Below, piece after piece: positions 33,109-42,641 of a DNA stretch of 64,000 bases (position 1 is the first letter of the stretch; each line of letters opens with the position of its first letter). A program made the position numbers and the translations under genes. Location: contig JAJRWU010000068.1 of NCBI GenBank assembly GCA_024276655.1, positions 1-64,000 of the forward strand, given 5' to 3'. The notes below the pieces were generated by a model that saw only the letters and a list, made by a program, of their open reading frames with translations, ran no database searches and was not told the origin of the DNA. Origin of the DNA: Planctomycetota bacterium (GTDB lineage: Bacteria > Planctomycetota > Planctomycetia > Pirellulales > Pirellulaceae).

Positions 33109-34308
33109 ATGTCAAATAAAAAAAACAACGCCATGCGGAAAGTCGCCATTTTGGTCGACTCGCTCGACCGCCATACAGCCGACGCCCTACTCGACACGTT
33201 GAGCGATCAACAAGCCGCACAGGTTCGCGATGTGTTGGTCGATTTGGAGCCGATTCATGACGAAGAACGCGAGCGTATATTGAACGATTTTTTTGACGCG
33301 GGCGGGAGGCCGGCAGCGGCGGGTGACGAGGCCGCAAGCGGTGAGGCCGTTGCGCTGGAGTTGTCGTCGGCCAGCAGGGAAGCCTTGGAGCACGCGCCGA
33401 CCGCAACAACAACTCCCACAGCGAGAACGACTCCGCGGGCAAAGCCGCCTGCAACGGCGCCGCGTCTGGCGCTCGACCAAGCGCCGGTTCCCACCTTGGT
33501 GGCGTTTCTAAAGAAGGAGCATGCACAAGTGGCGGCTTTGGTGATCGCCCATTTGCCGCGACCCAAGGCGGCCCAAGTGCTGCAAGCATTTTCCTCGCAA
33601 GAGCAAGTGGAATTGGCGCGGCGCATTATTGATCTACGCGAAACCGACCCCTCGATCATTCAGGCGGTGGAAAACGCTTTGGCCGCGACGTTGGCGGAGT
33701 CGCTCGAAGAGCAGCGCCGCCGAGTATCTGGGCGATCGGTGTTGCAAGAAATTTTGTCGTCTTCGAACGGCGCCGCCAGGGATTCGCTGCTGGACAATCT
33801 GGCCCAGGAAGGCGTCTCGCTGCGAACCGTCCAACTCCCATTCACCCCAGAGCCGCCCGCCGATAAAGCGACCCACGCGCCGCCACCCACTCCAAAGCCA
33901 GAATCAGAAACCATTGCCGCCCCTGCGAGCGAAGTACAGAAAATATCGCCGCCGAGTCCTTTAAGCAGCCCGCCGGCGAGAAACACCCAGGCCGCCGACC
34001 TTCCTGAATTCGCCTTCGACGACTTGGCCAAGCTTGATAAAAAATCACTCTATCGGGTGCTGGGCGAGTCGCCGGAGTTGGCGTTGTTGGCGTTGGCCGG
34101 CGCCAGCACGGAATTAGTGGCGCACATTTCGCGAGGCTTGACCACGCGCGAAGCGAACGCCATGCGTCGTGGGATGGAGCAGTTGGGGCCGATACGGCTG
34201 CGCGACGTGGAGCGGGCGCAACTTGAAATCGCAAAACTCGTCGAGCAACTGGCGCGGCAGGGCGAAATCAAACTACCCGTTACCCAGCGTTTCGCGGCGG
34301 CGGCTTAG
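33109..34308 (+). CDS. fliG: Flagellar motor switch protein FliG (divergent)
   Basis: 399 residues, longer than the usual ~335 because of two low-complexity Pro/Ala/Thr linkers (~67-125 and ~244-290). N-domain: MRKVAILVDSLDRHTADALLDTLSD. Middle domain carries EHAQVAALVIAHLP in place of the usual EHPQ motif. C-domain: FDDLAKLDKKSLYRVLGESPELALLALAGAST...LTTREANAMRRGMEQLGPIRLRDVERAQ. Of the five charged E. coli torque residues, K264, D288 and D289 align with Ala, Arg and Gly here; R281 and R297 are kept. GGGAGA lies 8 nt before ATG 33109. Follows fliF after 49 bp. Confidence 0.9.
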   Translation: MSNKKNNAMRKVAILVDSLDRHTADALLDTLSDQQAAQVRDVLVDLEPIHDEERERILNDFFDAGGRPAAAGDEAASGEAVALELSSASREALEHAPTATTTPTARTTPRAKPPATAPRLALDQAPVPTLVAFLKKEHAQVAALVIAHLPRPKAAQVLQAFSSQEQVELARRIIDLRETDPSIIQAVENALAATLAESLEEQRRRVSGRSVLQEILSSSNGAARDSLLDNLAQEGVSLRTVQLPFTPEPPADKATHAPPPTPKPESETIAAPASEVQKISPPSPLSSPPARNTQAADLPEFAFDDLAKLDKKSLYRVLGESPELALLALAGASTELVAHISRGLTTREANAMRRGMEQLGPIRLRDVERAQLEIAKLVEQLARQGEIKLPVTQRFAAAA

Positions 34309-34354
34309 CGAACAGACGTTCACACCCTTTGACATCGAGACCGACGAATCATCC

Positions 34355-35029
34355 ATGGCGACCGTTATCAAATCAGGCCAGCAACGTCAGAACAACCACG
34401 CGCCCAAGAGCGTGGCGTTCAACTTTGACGACATGGCCGTTAAGGCGGAGGAGTACCTGGGCAAGATTCGCCAACAAGCCGGCCTGATCGTTTCAGAAGC
34501 TCACGAACAAGCCCGGAAAATCAAGGAGCAGGCTTCCGTCGATGGTCGGCAACAAGCGATCGAACAGGCGTTGCAGCAAGTGCGGCAAGAGGCGAGGGCG
34601 TCGCGAACCGATGAACTGGAAACACTGCGGTCGGCCCTCCAGCAAGCGATTCATATCATCCAGCAGGCGAGGTCGGAATGGCGCCAACAATGGGAGGAGA
34701 ACGTCGTGCGGCTAGCCGGCGCGATTGCCGAACGCATTCTCCGCCACGAACTGGAGAAGCAGCCGACGCTCAGCTTGAACGTGGTGCGAGAATCGTTGGA
34801 GTTGGCCTCCGGCGCCCGCCAACTGCGGGTGCGGCTGAATCCTAACGACTGCGTCGCGTTGGGCGACCAAATTCAAGCCTTCGTAGATGAATTCAGCGGC
34901 CTGGGCGCCGCTGAAATAGTGCCCGACGCGGAAATTGAGCGCGGCGGCTGTTTGGTGCAAACGGAGTTCGGCGCCATCGACCAACGCGTCGCCACGCAGC
35001 TTGCGCGCATCACCGAAGAACTCATTTAA
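34355..35029 (+). CDS. fliH: Flagellar assembly protein FliH
   Basis: A 224-residue regulator of the export ATPase FliI. A long coiled N-terminal half (KAEEYLGKIRQQAGLIVSEAHEQARKIKEQ...) with GxxxG-free but Ala/Gln-rich heptads leads into the V-ATPase E-subunit-like C-domain: WEENVVRLAGAIAERILRHELEKQPTLSLNVVRESLELA, then LRVRLNPNDCVAL and GGCLVQTEFGAIDQRVATQLARI. Start ATG 34355 is chosen because the open frame before it overlaps fliG. Confidence 0.9.
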   Translation: MATVIKSGQQRQNNHAPKSVAFNFDDMAVKAEEYLGKIRQQAGLIVSEAHEQARKIKEQASVDGRQQAIEQALQQVRQEARASRTDELETLRSALQQAIHIIQQARSEWRQQWEENVVRLAGAIAERILRHELEKQPTLSLNVVRESLELASGARQLRVRLNPNDCVALGDQIQAFVDEFSGLGAAEIVPDAEIERGGCLVQTEFGAIDQRVATQLARITEELI

Positions 35030-35061
35030 TCGATCTCAAACCTTTGAAAACTGTCACGCAC

Positions 35062-36408
35062 ATGCAATCGTTTCGCGAACAAATCGCCACCATCATGCCC
35101 GCCGGGCTGACCGGAACGGTGGTGCGCACCGAAGGTGTGACCACCGCCGTGTCCGACTTCCCGGCGCCGGTGGGTTCGGTCGTGGAAATTGAACGACAAA
35201 CCGGCGTTCCGGTGCTCGGCGAAGTGATCGGCTTTCGCGACCGGCTCACGTTGGTCTATCCGTTTCAAGAAGTTCGCGGGGTGCGGCGCGGAAATCGGGT
35301 GAAGATGCTAAGAACGTCTCACTATTTGCGAGTGGGCGGCAGTTTGTTGGGACGCGTCGTGAATTTCCAAGGCGAACTGGTCGACGAAGGCCCGCCGCTG
35401 CGGCTGGCCGATCGCACGCCGCTGAGTCGGCGACCGCCGCCGGCGGTGCAACGCCCCCGTATCGACACTCCCTTCACCACGGGCGTGCGTGCGATTGACA
35501 GCGTTCTGACCTGCGGCGTCGGCCAACGGATGGGCATCTTCGCCGGCTCCGGCGTGGGTAAGAGCGTGTTGATGGGCATGTTGGCCAAGTTCGGCAACTC
35601 CGATGTGAACGTGATCGGTCTGATCGGCGAGCGGGGCCGCGAGGTGAACGACTTTTTGGAACGCGACTTGGGACCGCAAGGCTTGGCCAAGAGCGTGGTG
35701 GTCGTGGCCACGAGCGACGAACCGGCCTTGGCCCGCGTGCAAGCCGCCATGGCGGCCACCGCCATCGCTGAATACTTTCGCGACGCCGGCAAAAACGTTT
35801 TGCTGATGATGGATTCCCTCACCCGCTTCGCCATGGCGCAGCGAGAAATCGGCCTAGCTGCCGGCGAACCGCCAACCACGCGCGGCTACCCGCCTTCGGT
35901 TTTCGCCCTGTTGCCCAAACTCGTTGAGCGCGCCGGCCGCAGCAAACAGGGGAGCATCACTGGGTTTTACACCGTGCTCGTGGAAGGCGACGACACCAAC
36001 GAACCGGTCAGCGACACCGTGCGAGGTCTGCTCGACGGCCACACCATTCTCTCCCGTTCGCTAGCTTCCAAGTCGCACTACCCCGCCATCGACGTACTGG
36101 AAAGCATCAGCCGCACCATGCCGGACGTGATCGAACCGGCGCACCTCAACGCCGCCTCCGTGTTGCGACAAATTCTCGCCGCCTACCGCGATCATGAAGA
36201 CTTAATATCCATCGGCGCGTACCGCCAGGGCGCCAATCCGATTGTCGACGCGGCCATCGCCCTCAAACCAGCGATCGACGCCTTCCTGAAACAGACACCC
36301 GTCGAACACTCCACCGCGGAACAAACACAAGCCCTGCTCACACAGTTGACAACCCAAGCCCAAGGGCTTCTGCAGCAAGCAGTCGCCCAGCCGGCGGCAG
36401 AGAAATAG
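35062..36408 (+). CDS. fliI: Flagellum-specific export ATPase FliI
   Basis: About 448 residues of the F1-beta-like T3SS ATPase. Walker A GIFAGSGVGKSVLMGML (~160-176), Walker B VLLMMDSLTRFAMAQREIGLAAGEPPTTRGYPPSVFALLPKLVERAGRSKQGSITGFYTVLVEGDD, the family's most conserved stretch, and HTILSRSLASKSHYPAIDVL. It powers unfolding and chaperone release at the flagellar export gate. ATG 35062 is preferred; an in-frame TTG at 35044 would add six residues, and neither has a strong ribosome binding site. Confidence 0.96.
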   Translation: MQSFREQIATIMPAGLTGTVVRTEGVTTAVSDFPAPVGSVVEIERQTGVPVLGEVIGFRDRLTLVYPFQEVRGVRRGNRVKMLRTSHYLRVGGSLLGRVVNFQGELVDEGPPLRLADRTPLSRRPPPAVQRPRIDTPFTTGVRAIDSVLTCGVGQRMGIFAGSGVGKSVLMGMLAKFGNSDVNVIGLIGERGREVNDFLERDLGPQGLAKSVVVVATSDEPALARVQAAMAATAIAEYFRDAGKNVLLMMDSLTRFAMAQREIGLAAGEPPTTRGYPPSVFALLPKLVERAGRSKQGSITGFYTVLVEGDDTNEPVSDTVRGLLDGHTILSRSLASKSHYPAIDVLESISRTMPDVIEPAHLNAASVLRQILAAYRDHEDLISIGAYRQGANPIVDAAIALKPAIDAFLKQTPVEHSTAEQTQALLTQLTTQAQGLLQQAVAQPAAEK

Positions 36409-36443
36409 ACAAACAGGAAATCCCCAACCGGGTCGCGATTACC

Positions 36444-36914
36444 ATGCGTTCATTTCGTTTTCGATTAGAGACATTGCTCAAACTTCGCGAGTCGGCCCGC
36501 GACGCGCGGCGGGAGCAATATGCGCAGGCGCAAGAGGCGGAGAAAATTATTGATCACCAACAACGAGAAATCGACGACGAACTCAACAACGCCAAACTCT
36601 CGACACACAAAGCCGTCGAACCGGGAACCGTCGATGTCGACGCCCTGCTGCACGCCAACCAGCGCCAACGCGTGCTGTTGGCGCAACAGGCGGCCTTGCG
36701 GGAGCAAGGGAAAACCATCGCCGAAGCCGTACAACAACGCCGCGAGGCGCTAATGGAAGCCGACCGGGAGGTCAAGGTTTTGGAAAAGCTGCGAGAAAGG
36801 CAAAAAACGCAGTTCCAACACGAACAACATCGGATCGAAAACAAACAGATGGATGAAATCGCGCAACGCGTCCGAACGATTGAGCATGAAACCGTGGAGC
36901 AAGAAGCGGAATGA
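36444..36914 (+). CDS. fliJ: Flagellar export protein FliJ
   Basis: A 156-residue, fully helical coiled-coil protein, the central stalk of the FliI ring. It starts MRSFRFRLETLLKLRESARDARREQYAQA, the typical FliJ opening (F-x-LexLLxlRe). C-terminus is rich in Glu/Arg/Gln. Its end overlaps the next gene by 4 nt, so translation is coupled. Confidence 0.9.
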   Translation: MRSFRFRLETLLKLRESARDARREQYAQAQEAEKIIDHQQREIDDELNNAKLSTHKAVEPGTVDVDALLHANQRQRVLLAQQAALREQGKTIAEAVQQRREALMEADREVKVLEKLRERQKTQFQHEQHRIENKQMDEIAQRVRTIEHETVEQEAE

Positions 36915-37642
36915 TGGGCCTTTATCGCATTCTGGCGCCGGTGTTGGCGGCCTTCTGTATCGGCACCGTGATTTCGGCGGCCGCCGGCATGATGTATTTG
37001 TTGTCGGCCGGAAAAATCGACCGCGAAAAAATGTTTCAGATCGTGGCCGTGATCCAGGATGTCGACCTAGCCGCCATGCAACAAAAGGAAGAAGCCGCGA
37101 GAAAACCACTTGAATCAGAACAGATTTCACTCGAACAGGTGTTGCAGAAGCGCGTCGAACAAAGCCTCGCCCGCGATATGCGGGAAATGGCGCTCGACAA
37201 GGCGTTGGACGATCTCCGGCGTTTGCAAAATGATTTGACCATCGATCGGCGGCGTTACAACGAACTCAAGGAATCGTTCGACAACCGTTTGCAATCGCTT
37301 GAACAAGGCGCTCGGGAAGCTGGCATCTTGGAGCTGCAACGCACGTTGGAAGCTATCAAACCCAAACAAGCCAAGGAGCAAATCCTCAAGATCATCGAAG
37401 AGGCCGGGCAGAGCGCCGACGGATCGGCGAACGGAAACGACGAATCGCTGAACGCGGTCGTGACGATTCTCAAGGGCATGCCGGTCGATAGCCGTAAAAA
37501 GATCATCGCCGAATTCAAAACGGCCGACGAAAGCGCCAAGTTGCACGATATTTTGAACCGCATTCGTCGCGGAATACCCGAGACCGATATTTACAAACAG
37601 ACGCGCGATCAACTCGACGAGTTTAAGTCGAGAGAGAAATAA
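36911..37642 (+). CDS. MotE-like membrane-anchored coiled-coil protein
   Basis: 243 residues with an N-terminal transmembrane helix (ILAPVLAAFCIGTVISAAAGMMYLLSAG, ~6-33), a long coiled coil (~50-150) and a C-terminal helical domain (NAVVTILKGMPVDSRKKIIAEFKTADESAKLHDILNRIRRGIPE) resembling the MgtE-N-like domain of MotE. MotE-type proteins sit in the periplasm beside the motor and act as chaperones of the stator or MotC in alpha-proteobacteria and relatives. Coupled to fliJ by overlap and followed by fliK after 6 bp. The MotE assignment rests on topology and position. Confidence 0.65.
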   Translation: MMGLYRILAPVLAAFCIGTVISAAAGMMYLLSAGKIDREKMFQIVAVIQDVDLAAMQQKEEAARKPLESEQISLEQVLQKRVEQSLARDMREMALDKALDDLRRLQNDLTIDRRRYNELKESFDNRLQSLEQGAREAGILELQRTLEAIKPKQAKEQILKIIEEAGQSADGSANGNDESLNAVVTILKGMPVDSRKKIIAEFKTADESAKLHDILNRIRRGIPETDIYKQTRDQLDEFKSREK

Positions 37643-37648
37643 CCCATC

Positions 37649-39340
37649 ATGGCAACCACTCCCACAGCGGACCTATTCAATATCACGGCCCCGGCGCCGG
37701 CGCCCCTCCGCGCTGCGCAAGCGGCGCCCCCGGCGAGCGATGAGAAGTCGTTCCCATCGCAATTGCGCGCCGCGCCGGCGAACTCCGAACAGAAGGCGGA
37801 GGCAGCAGTTCAAGACCAGCCTCGAAAAACCGACGAAAATCATGCCCCGCAATCCTCTTCGAAATCCTCCTTAAAATCCTCCTTAAAAACATCGCCCCGA
37901 GAAGACCAAGAGGCGACGAATCAGCCCGGCGGCCAGACGGCGGCGCAAACGGCGGATTCCACCGAGAGAAGCAACCAGCAACACGGGCCGCAATCTGAGC
38001 TGGCGGAGAATGCAGCCCCGGCTCTTCCTGCAGAGCCGAGCCTGGCGAATGAAGGCGAATCTGAAACGCTCGATGATGTTCAACTCCTGGAAGCCGCGGC
38101 GGAGGCGACGCCCAACGTCGAACCACTCAATATCGAAGCACCCAACATCGAACAAGGCGTTGCGGGGACTGCGGCGGCAAAGGCGTCGCGGGCGGCCGTC
38201 GACAGCGCTCCCGGCAAAGCGGCCGATGCGGTGCTGGGCGCCGTAGCGGCGGAACAGGGCGCCGCGTTGCCAGCCCAGAACAGCGACACCACCATCGATA
38301 GCGTGGCCGGCCGTGAGGCGGCTGCTTCGCTGGCGGCGGCCGATCGTATTCAGGAAGGCGAACCGACTAGCGTCGTTTCCAAGGAAGCGGCGACGACCGT
38401 GGTTGCTCAGGCAACGACCGCCACCGCTACGGCGCCGAACGGCGTGAACGCGGTTGAAACACCGCTTAATAAAGGTGCGGAAAAACGAGGCGGCGCGTCT
38501 TCCACTGATGCCGAAGCGGCGAACGCGTCTGTCGAAAAGACAAGCGAAAACTTGGTCGCCCCCGCAACGGAAACATCCTCATCAGACGATGCGCCCAAAC
38601 GCCATTCCCCAGAGCGAAAAAACACCGACGATGTTTCTAAGGCCGGCGCGGCGGAAAAAGCCGCGTCTAAGAACACCACGGCGGCCCAGTCCCAAAATAT
38701 TGCGATAGCTTCTCTCGACACGGCGCTCGAATCGGCGGATCCGGCAAGCGAAACGCTCCCGCAAGAGCGGGCGGCGGATTCCGCCATGGGGGCGTCCGCC
38801 ACGGAGGCCAACGCCGCTGCGGCCACGCCCAATCGCACCGAGGGAGTGGCCAGCCGGGCTTCGCAAGCGTTGTTCGGCGTTTCCTACCGCTCCGACGCCA
38901 GCCAACTCAATCAGGCCGACCAATCTCGTTTCGTGCAACGCGTGTCGAACGCCTTACGCGCGGCGAGTCAACGGCAAGATGCGGAAATTCGCCTGCGTTT
39001 GAGTCCGCCTGAACTGGGAGCGTTGAAGTTGCAGGTCAGAGTGGAGCAAGGCGCGCTGGTGGCCACGCTGGAGGCGGAAACGCAAACAGCCCGCGACCTA
39101 CTCCTGGAACAACTGCCGGTGCTCCGCGAGCGTTTGGCGGCGCAGGAAATTAGGATCGAAACCTTCGATGTGCAAGTCAGCGACCGACAACCCAACGCCG
39201 ACCAAGGCAGCCACGCCCAGCAGCGCAACTCGCGCGAACCCCGCGCACAACCTGAAAACAACTCGACCGAGAGAGAATCGGAACAAACAACCGCGGCGCC
39301 GCCGCGGCGAGGCGATGGCCTGCTCGACGTGGTCGCATAA
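37649..39340 (+). CDS. fliK: Flagellar hook-length control protein FliK
   Basis: 563 residues. The first ~400 are low-complexity, Ala/Glu/Ser/Thr-rich and poorly conserved, including a short SSLKSSLK repeat, as expected for the ruler part. The C-terminal Flg_hook domain is clear: DAEIRLRLSPPELGALKLQVRVEQGALVATLEAETQTARDLLLEQLPVLRERLAAQEIRIETFDVQV (~445-512). It measures the hook and switches export specificity through FlhB. Followed by flgD as is usual. Confidence 0.88.
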   Translation: MATTPTADLFNITAPAPAPLRAAQAAPPASDEKSFPSQLRAAPANSEQKAEAAVQDQPRKTDENHAPQSSSKSSLKSSLKTSPREDQEATNQPGGQTAAQTADSTERSNQQHGPQSELAENAAPALPAEPSLANEGESETLDDVQLLEAAAEATPNVEPLNIEAPNIEQGVAGTAAAKASRAAVDSAPGKAADAVLGAVAAEQGAALPAQNSDTTIDSVAGREAAASLAAADRIQEGEPTSVVSKEAATTVVAQATTATATAPNGVNAVETPLNKGAEKRGGASSTDAEAANASVEKTSENLVAPATETSSSDDAPKRHSPERKNTDDVSKAGAAEKAASKNTTAAQSQNIAIASLDTALESADPASETLPQERAADSAMGASATEANAAAATPNRTEGVASRASQALFGVSYRSDASQLNQADQSRFVQRVSNALRAASQRQDAEIRLRLSPPELGALKLQVRVEQGALVATLEAETQTARDLLLEQLPVLRERLAAQEIRIETFDVQVSDRQPNADQGSHAQQRNSREPRAQPENNSTERESEQTTAAPPRRGDGLLDVVA

Positions 39341-39430
39341 GGCGGCGTCGTATAGGGCGGCGCGGCGTAAAGACGCATCGCATTAAGCCGCCGCCGATCC
39401 AAAAACAGAAAATCCAAAAGGAATACTGAA

Positions 39431-39928
39431 ATGTCGCGTATCCCCAACTTTGTGAACGTGAGTGCGGAAGACGTAAAGAATGTCAAACGAGGCGGCAATA
39501 ATTTTAACGATGTTGAACTTGATTCGTTTCTTCAGTTGATGGTTACGGAACTTCAGAATCAGGATCCTTTGAATCCGACCGATAACAGTGAGATTATCTC
39601 GCAGATCAGTCAGATGCGTCAGATCGCCTCCTCGAATCAATTGATCGAAACACTGCAAGGCGTGCTCACCGGCCAAAGTTTGGGAACGGCGAGTAGTCTG
39701 ATCGGCAAAAAGATCGAAGCCTTGACCGATACGGGTGAAAATGTGGTGGGCGTTGTGGAGAGCGTTTCGGTGAGCGTCAATGAGAAGGACGACTCGCGCA
39801 CTTATAAGTTGCAAATAGGCTCTAACCGAATTGACTTGAAGAATGTGCGTTCGGTGCTGCCAAACGGCGCGTCGTCTTCAGAGGAAGATGCAACAGTCGC
39901 GGAGGAAAACCAGCCAGTGGCGTCTTAA
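39431..39928 (+). CDS. flgD: Flagellar hook assembly (capping) protein FlgD
   Basis: A 165-residue protein. The N-terminal hallmark LDSFLQLMVTELQNQDPLNPTDNSEIISQISQMRQIASSNQLIETLQ (~30-76) is unmistakable FlgD, and LIGKKIEALTDTGENVVGVVESVSV fits the following Tudor-like/FN3 part. It is shorter than the E. coli protein (231), lacking most of the C-terminal domain, as in many non-proteobacteria. GGAAT lies 7 nt before ATG. Confidence 0.93.
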   Translation: MSRIPNFVNVSAEDVKNVKRGGNNFNDVELDSFLQLMVTELQNQDPLNPTDNSEIISQISQMRQIASSNQLIETLQGVLTGQSLGTASSLIGKKIEALTDTGENVVGVVESVSVSVNEKDDSRTYKLQIGSNRIDLKNVRSVLPNGASSSEEDATVAEENQPVAS

Positions 39929-40043
39929 GAAAGTAATGAAAACGAGTGGGTCGAAGTGAATGGAATTATTTACAAGCGATGAAAAGCGTTTCCCGCAACG
40001 CACGCATTTCGCTTGAAACTGATAGCATGGAGGAAATGATAAG

Positions 40044-42566
40044 ATGGGTTTACAGTCTGCTTTAACCACGGCGCTCACGGGCTTGACCGCCGCCGAAGCG
40101 CAAATTGACGTCGTCGGCAATAACCTGGCCAACTCACAGACCGTTGGCTTCAAGCAATCAACGGCGCTGTTCGCCACGCAGTTCCTGCAAACGCAAAGTC
40201 TGGGATCAGCGCCAACGGGAAACACCGGCGGCACCAACCCCCGGCAAACCGGCTTGGGCACGCAGGTGGCTTCGATCTCGCCCGATTTCACGCAAGGCAC
40301 GATCGAGGTGAGTTCCAGTCCTTCAGACCTCGCCATTCAAGGCGATGGTTTTTTCATGGTCGAGGCCGGCCAGGGTGAACGCTTTTTCACGCGCAATGGC
40401 GTGTTCAAAACGAACTCCGCGAACGAGTTGGTGACGACATCCGGTGCGAGGTTGCTCGGTTTCGGCGTGGATGAATCATTTGATATCCAAACAACGCAAC
40501 TGCAACCGCTGCAAATACCGCTGGGCGGCGCCTCCGTTGCGCAGGCCACGCAAAATGTCACACTGGAAGGCACGCTGACGCCCACCGGCGAGATCGCCAA
40601 TACGGCGGAAGTGGTCGAGAGTGCGACCCTCGGCGATTCCGCAACCCTGCAACCCAGCACCACCGGCGTGGCGGTTTCCGTCGGGCCGGTTCCCGCCGCG
40701 GCGGCGTCCGGCACGACGGCGGTCACCAACAACACCGGAACGGGCGCTCTTGTTCCGGGCACAACCTACGAATACCGGTTTTCATTTACCGACGACTCCG
40801 GCTCGGAATCGGATCCTAGCTCCTCGACCGACTTGGTTTCAGTGACCATCGGCGCCGGCGACGATTCGGCCAGCCTCTCCAGTTTGCCGCTCCCTCCAGG
40901 CGGCCCGGCGTTTGAATACACCTTGGTGAACGTCTACCGGCGGGAAGTCGGGGCGGTCGCCGGCAGCGATCAAGACACCTTCAAACAAGTGGGGGCGAAC
41001 ATCGCGTACAACGCCGCTAGTTTCGTCGACGATGGAACCACGGTGCTGGCCACGGCGCCTTCCATAGACGAAGCCACGATCGACGGCAACTACACCTACA
41101 TGATCACCTACGCCTTGGCCGGTACGGAGGAAAGTCGGCCGATCACCCTGCCGGGAACGCCGATCGCGGTACAGAACGGACGCGTTCAAATTCGGAACGT
41201 GCCGACGCCGCCTGTTCCCGGCGCCACCGATTCTTTTCCAGCCTATAACAAAGTGCGTGTTTATCGAAATCTTCGCAACGACGCCAGCTCCTTTTATCTG
41301 GTGAAGGAGTTGAATCCTGGAGAGTCGTTCACCGACAACGTGGCCGATACCACCATCGCTCCGGCTGCCGGCGCGGCGCTTGGCCCCGGCCAGGCCATTC
41401 TCGATTTCGACGGCCCCCGCGTCGACTTCAACACCGTGCTCACCGACGTGATTCGCTTTAACGGCAACAGTTCGAATGTGGGCTATGAGAGCGTTTTCGA
41501 TTTGGGTGAACTGACCTTCGCGGCCAAAAAAGGGGGCGCCCAACTCGCCGACAAAACATTCCAGGTGGCGGCCACGACCACGATCGGCGATTTGCTCGTC
41601 TTCATGGAAGACGCGATGGGCATCCAACGCGAGCAAGACGATCCGCAAAACCCGATTCCCAAATCGTTGAATGTCATTCCCGGTGAAACAACCGATCTGT
41701 CGCCCGGTGTCACGATCAACAACGGAAAAATACGCTTCGTATCGAACAACGGAACCGCCAACGCGTTGGAAATTGGTTTGTCGTCGTTTTCGATCCGCAA
41801 GTCAGACGGCACGAACACCAGCCCGAACATGGAATTCGGTTCGATTCAAACCGCCGTGGGCGAAAGCACCGGCGGCGATTTCCTGGCCTTCGATTCCTTG
41901 GGCGTGCCGATCAATGTTCGCCTGACGGCCATTTTGGAGAGCCGGTCGTCGAACGCCACCACGTATCGCTGGTTCGCCGATTCCGCCAACAACGATCCGC
42001 TTTCGGGCAGTGAAATAGCGGTGGGCACCGGCTTGGTTTCGTTCGATGGCGAAGGCAACTTTATTTCCACCACGAACTCTCGGGTGTCGATCGACCGCCG
42101 CAATATCCCCTCGGCCTCGCCACTCGAATTCAATCTTGATTTCACGGGCGTTTCCGGATTGGCCGAGGATAACTCCAGTTTGGCGGCCACTCGGCAAGAC
42201 GGCTTTGCCGCCGGTAAGTTGACCAGCTTTAGTATTGGCGAAGACGGCATCATCAGCGGCGCGTTCACCAACGGCGTGAGCCGCAGTTTGGGGCAAGTCC
42301 GACTGGCTCGTTTCGCCAACCCCTCGGGTTTGGAGCAGCGTGGCCAGAATCTGTACTCGCTGGGCGTGAACTCCGGCCTGCCGGTGGAGGGCAATCCTGG
42401 CGGCAACGGCATCGGGCAGGTGATTGCCGGCGCCGTGGAGCTATCGAACACCGACATCGGTCAAAACCTGATCGACTTGGTCTTGGCGTCGACCCAATAC
42501 CGAGGGAACACGCGCGTGATCACGACCGCGCAACAAATGCTTGATGAACTACTCAACCTACGATAA
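40044..42566 (+). CDS. flgE: Flagellar hook protein FlgE with large inserted domains
   Basis: 840 residues, about twice the usual length. N-terminal rod/hook signature: LTTALTGLTAAEAQIDVVGNNLANSQTVGFKQSTALFATQF; then TLEGTLTP and SSPSDLAIQGDGFFMV of the FlgE/F/G core. Between residues ~200 and ~480 lies an extra region with two fibronectin-III-like segments (TTYEYRFSFTDDSGSESDPS; YTYMITYALAGTEESRPITL). The C-terminal part has QGNLYSLGVNSG-type and ELSNTDIGQNLIDLVLASTQYRGNTRVITTAQQMLDELLNLR, the diagnostic hook end. GGAGG lies 10 nt before ATG. The insert should decorate the hook surface. Confidence 0.93.
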   Translation: MGLQSALTTALTGLTAAEAQIDVVGNNLANSQTVGFKQSTALFATQFLQTQSLGSAPTGNTGGTNPRQTGLGTQVASISPDFTQGTIEVSSSPSDLAIQGDGFFMVEAGQGERFFTRNGVFKTNSANELVTTSGARLLGFGVDESFDIQTTQLQPLQIPLGGASVAQATQNVTLEGTLTPTGEIANTAEVVESATLGDSATLQPSTTGVAVSVGPVPAAAASGTTAVTNNTGTGALVPGTTYEYRFSFTDDSGSESDPSSSTDLVSVTIGAGDDSASLSSLPLPPGGPAFEYTLVNVYRREVGAVAGSDQDTFKQVGANIAYNAASFVDDGTTVLATAPSIDEATIDGNYTYMITYALAGTEESRPITLPGTPIAVQNGRVQIRNVPTPPVPGATDSFPAYNKVRVYRNLRNDASSFYLVKELNPGESFTDNVADTTIAPAAGAALGPGQAILDFDGPRVDFNTVLTDVIRFNGNSSNVGYESVFDLGELTFAAKKGGAQLADKTFQVAATTTIGDLLVFMEDAMGIQREQDDPQNPIPKSLNVIPGETTDLSPGVTINNGKIRFVSNNGTANALEIGLSSFSIRKSDGTNTSPNMEFGSIQTAVGESTGGDFLAFDSLGVPINVRLTAILESRSSNATTYRWFADSANNDPLSGSEIAVGTGLVSFDGEGNFISTTNSRVSIDRRNIPSASPLEFNLDFTGVSGLAEDNSSLAATRQDGFAAGKLTSFSIGEDGIISGAFTNGVSRSLGQVRLARFANPSGLEQRGQNLYSLGVNSGLPVEGNPGGNGIGQVIAGAVELSNTDIGQNLIDLVLASTQYRGNTRVITTAQQMLDELLNLR

Positions 42567-42641
42567 TTTCCATAGCGGCTGACAGGCTTTGAACCATGTT
42601 TGCAAAGAAATCGATACGAGTTTACACGGAGGATGATCGCC

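Noticed and set aside
31662-33197. 511-codon minus-strand frame opposite fliF
   Set aside because: Composition is Arg/Gly/His-rich and unlike a protein; fliF on the plus strand is certain.
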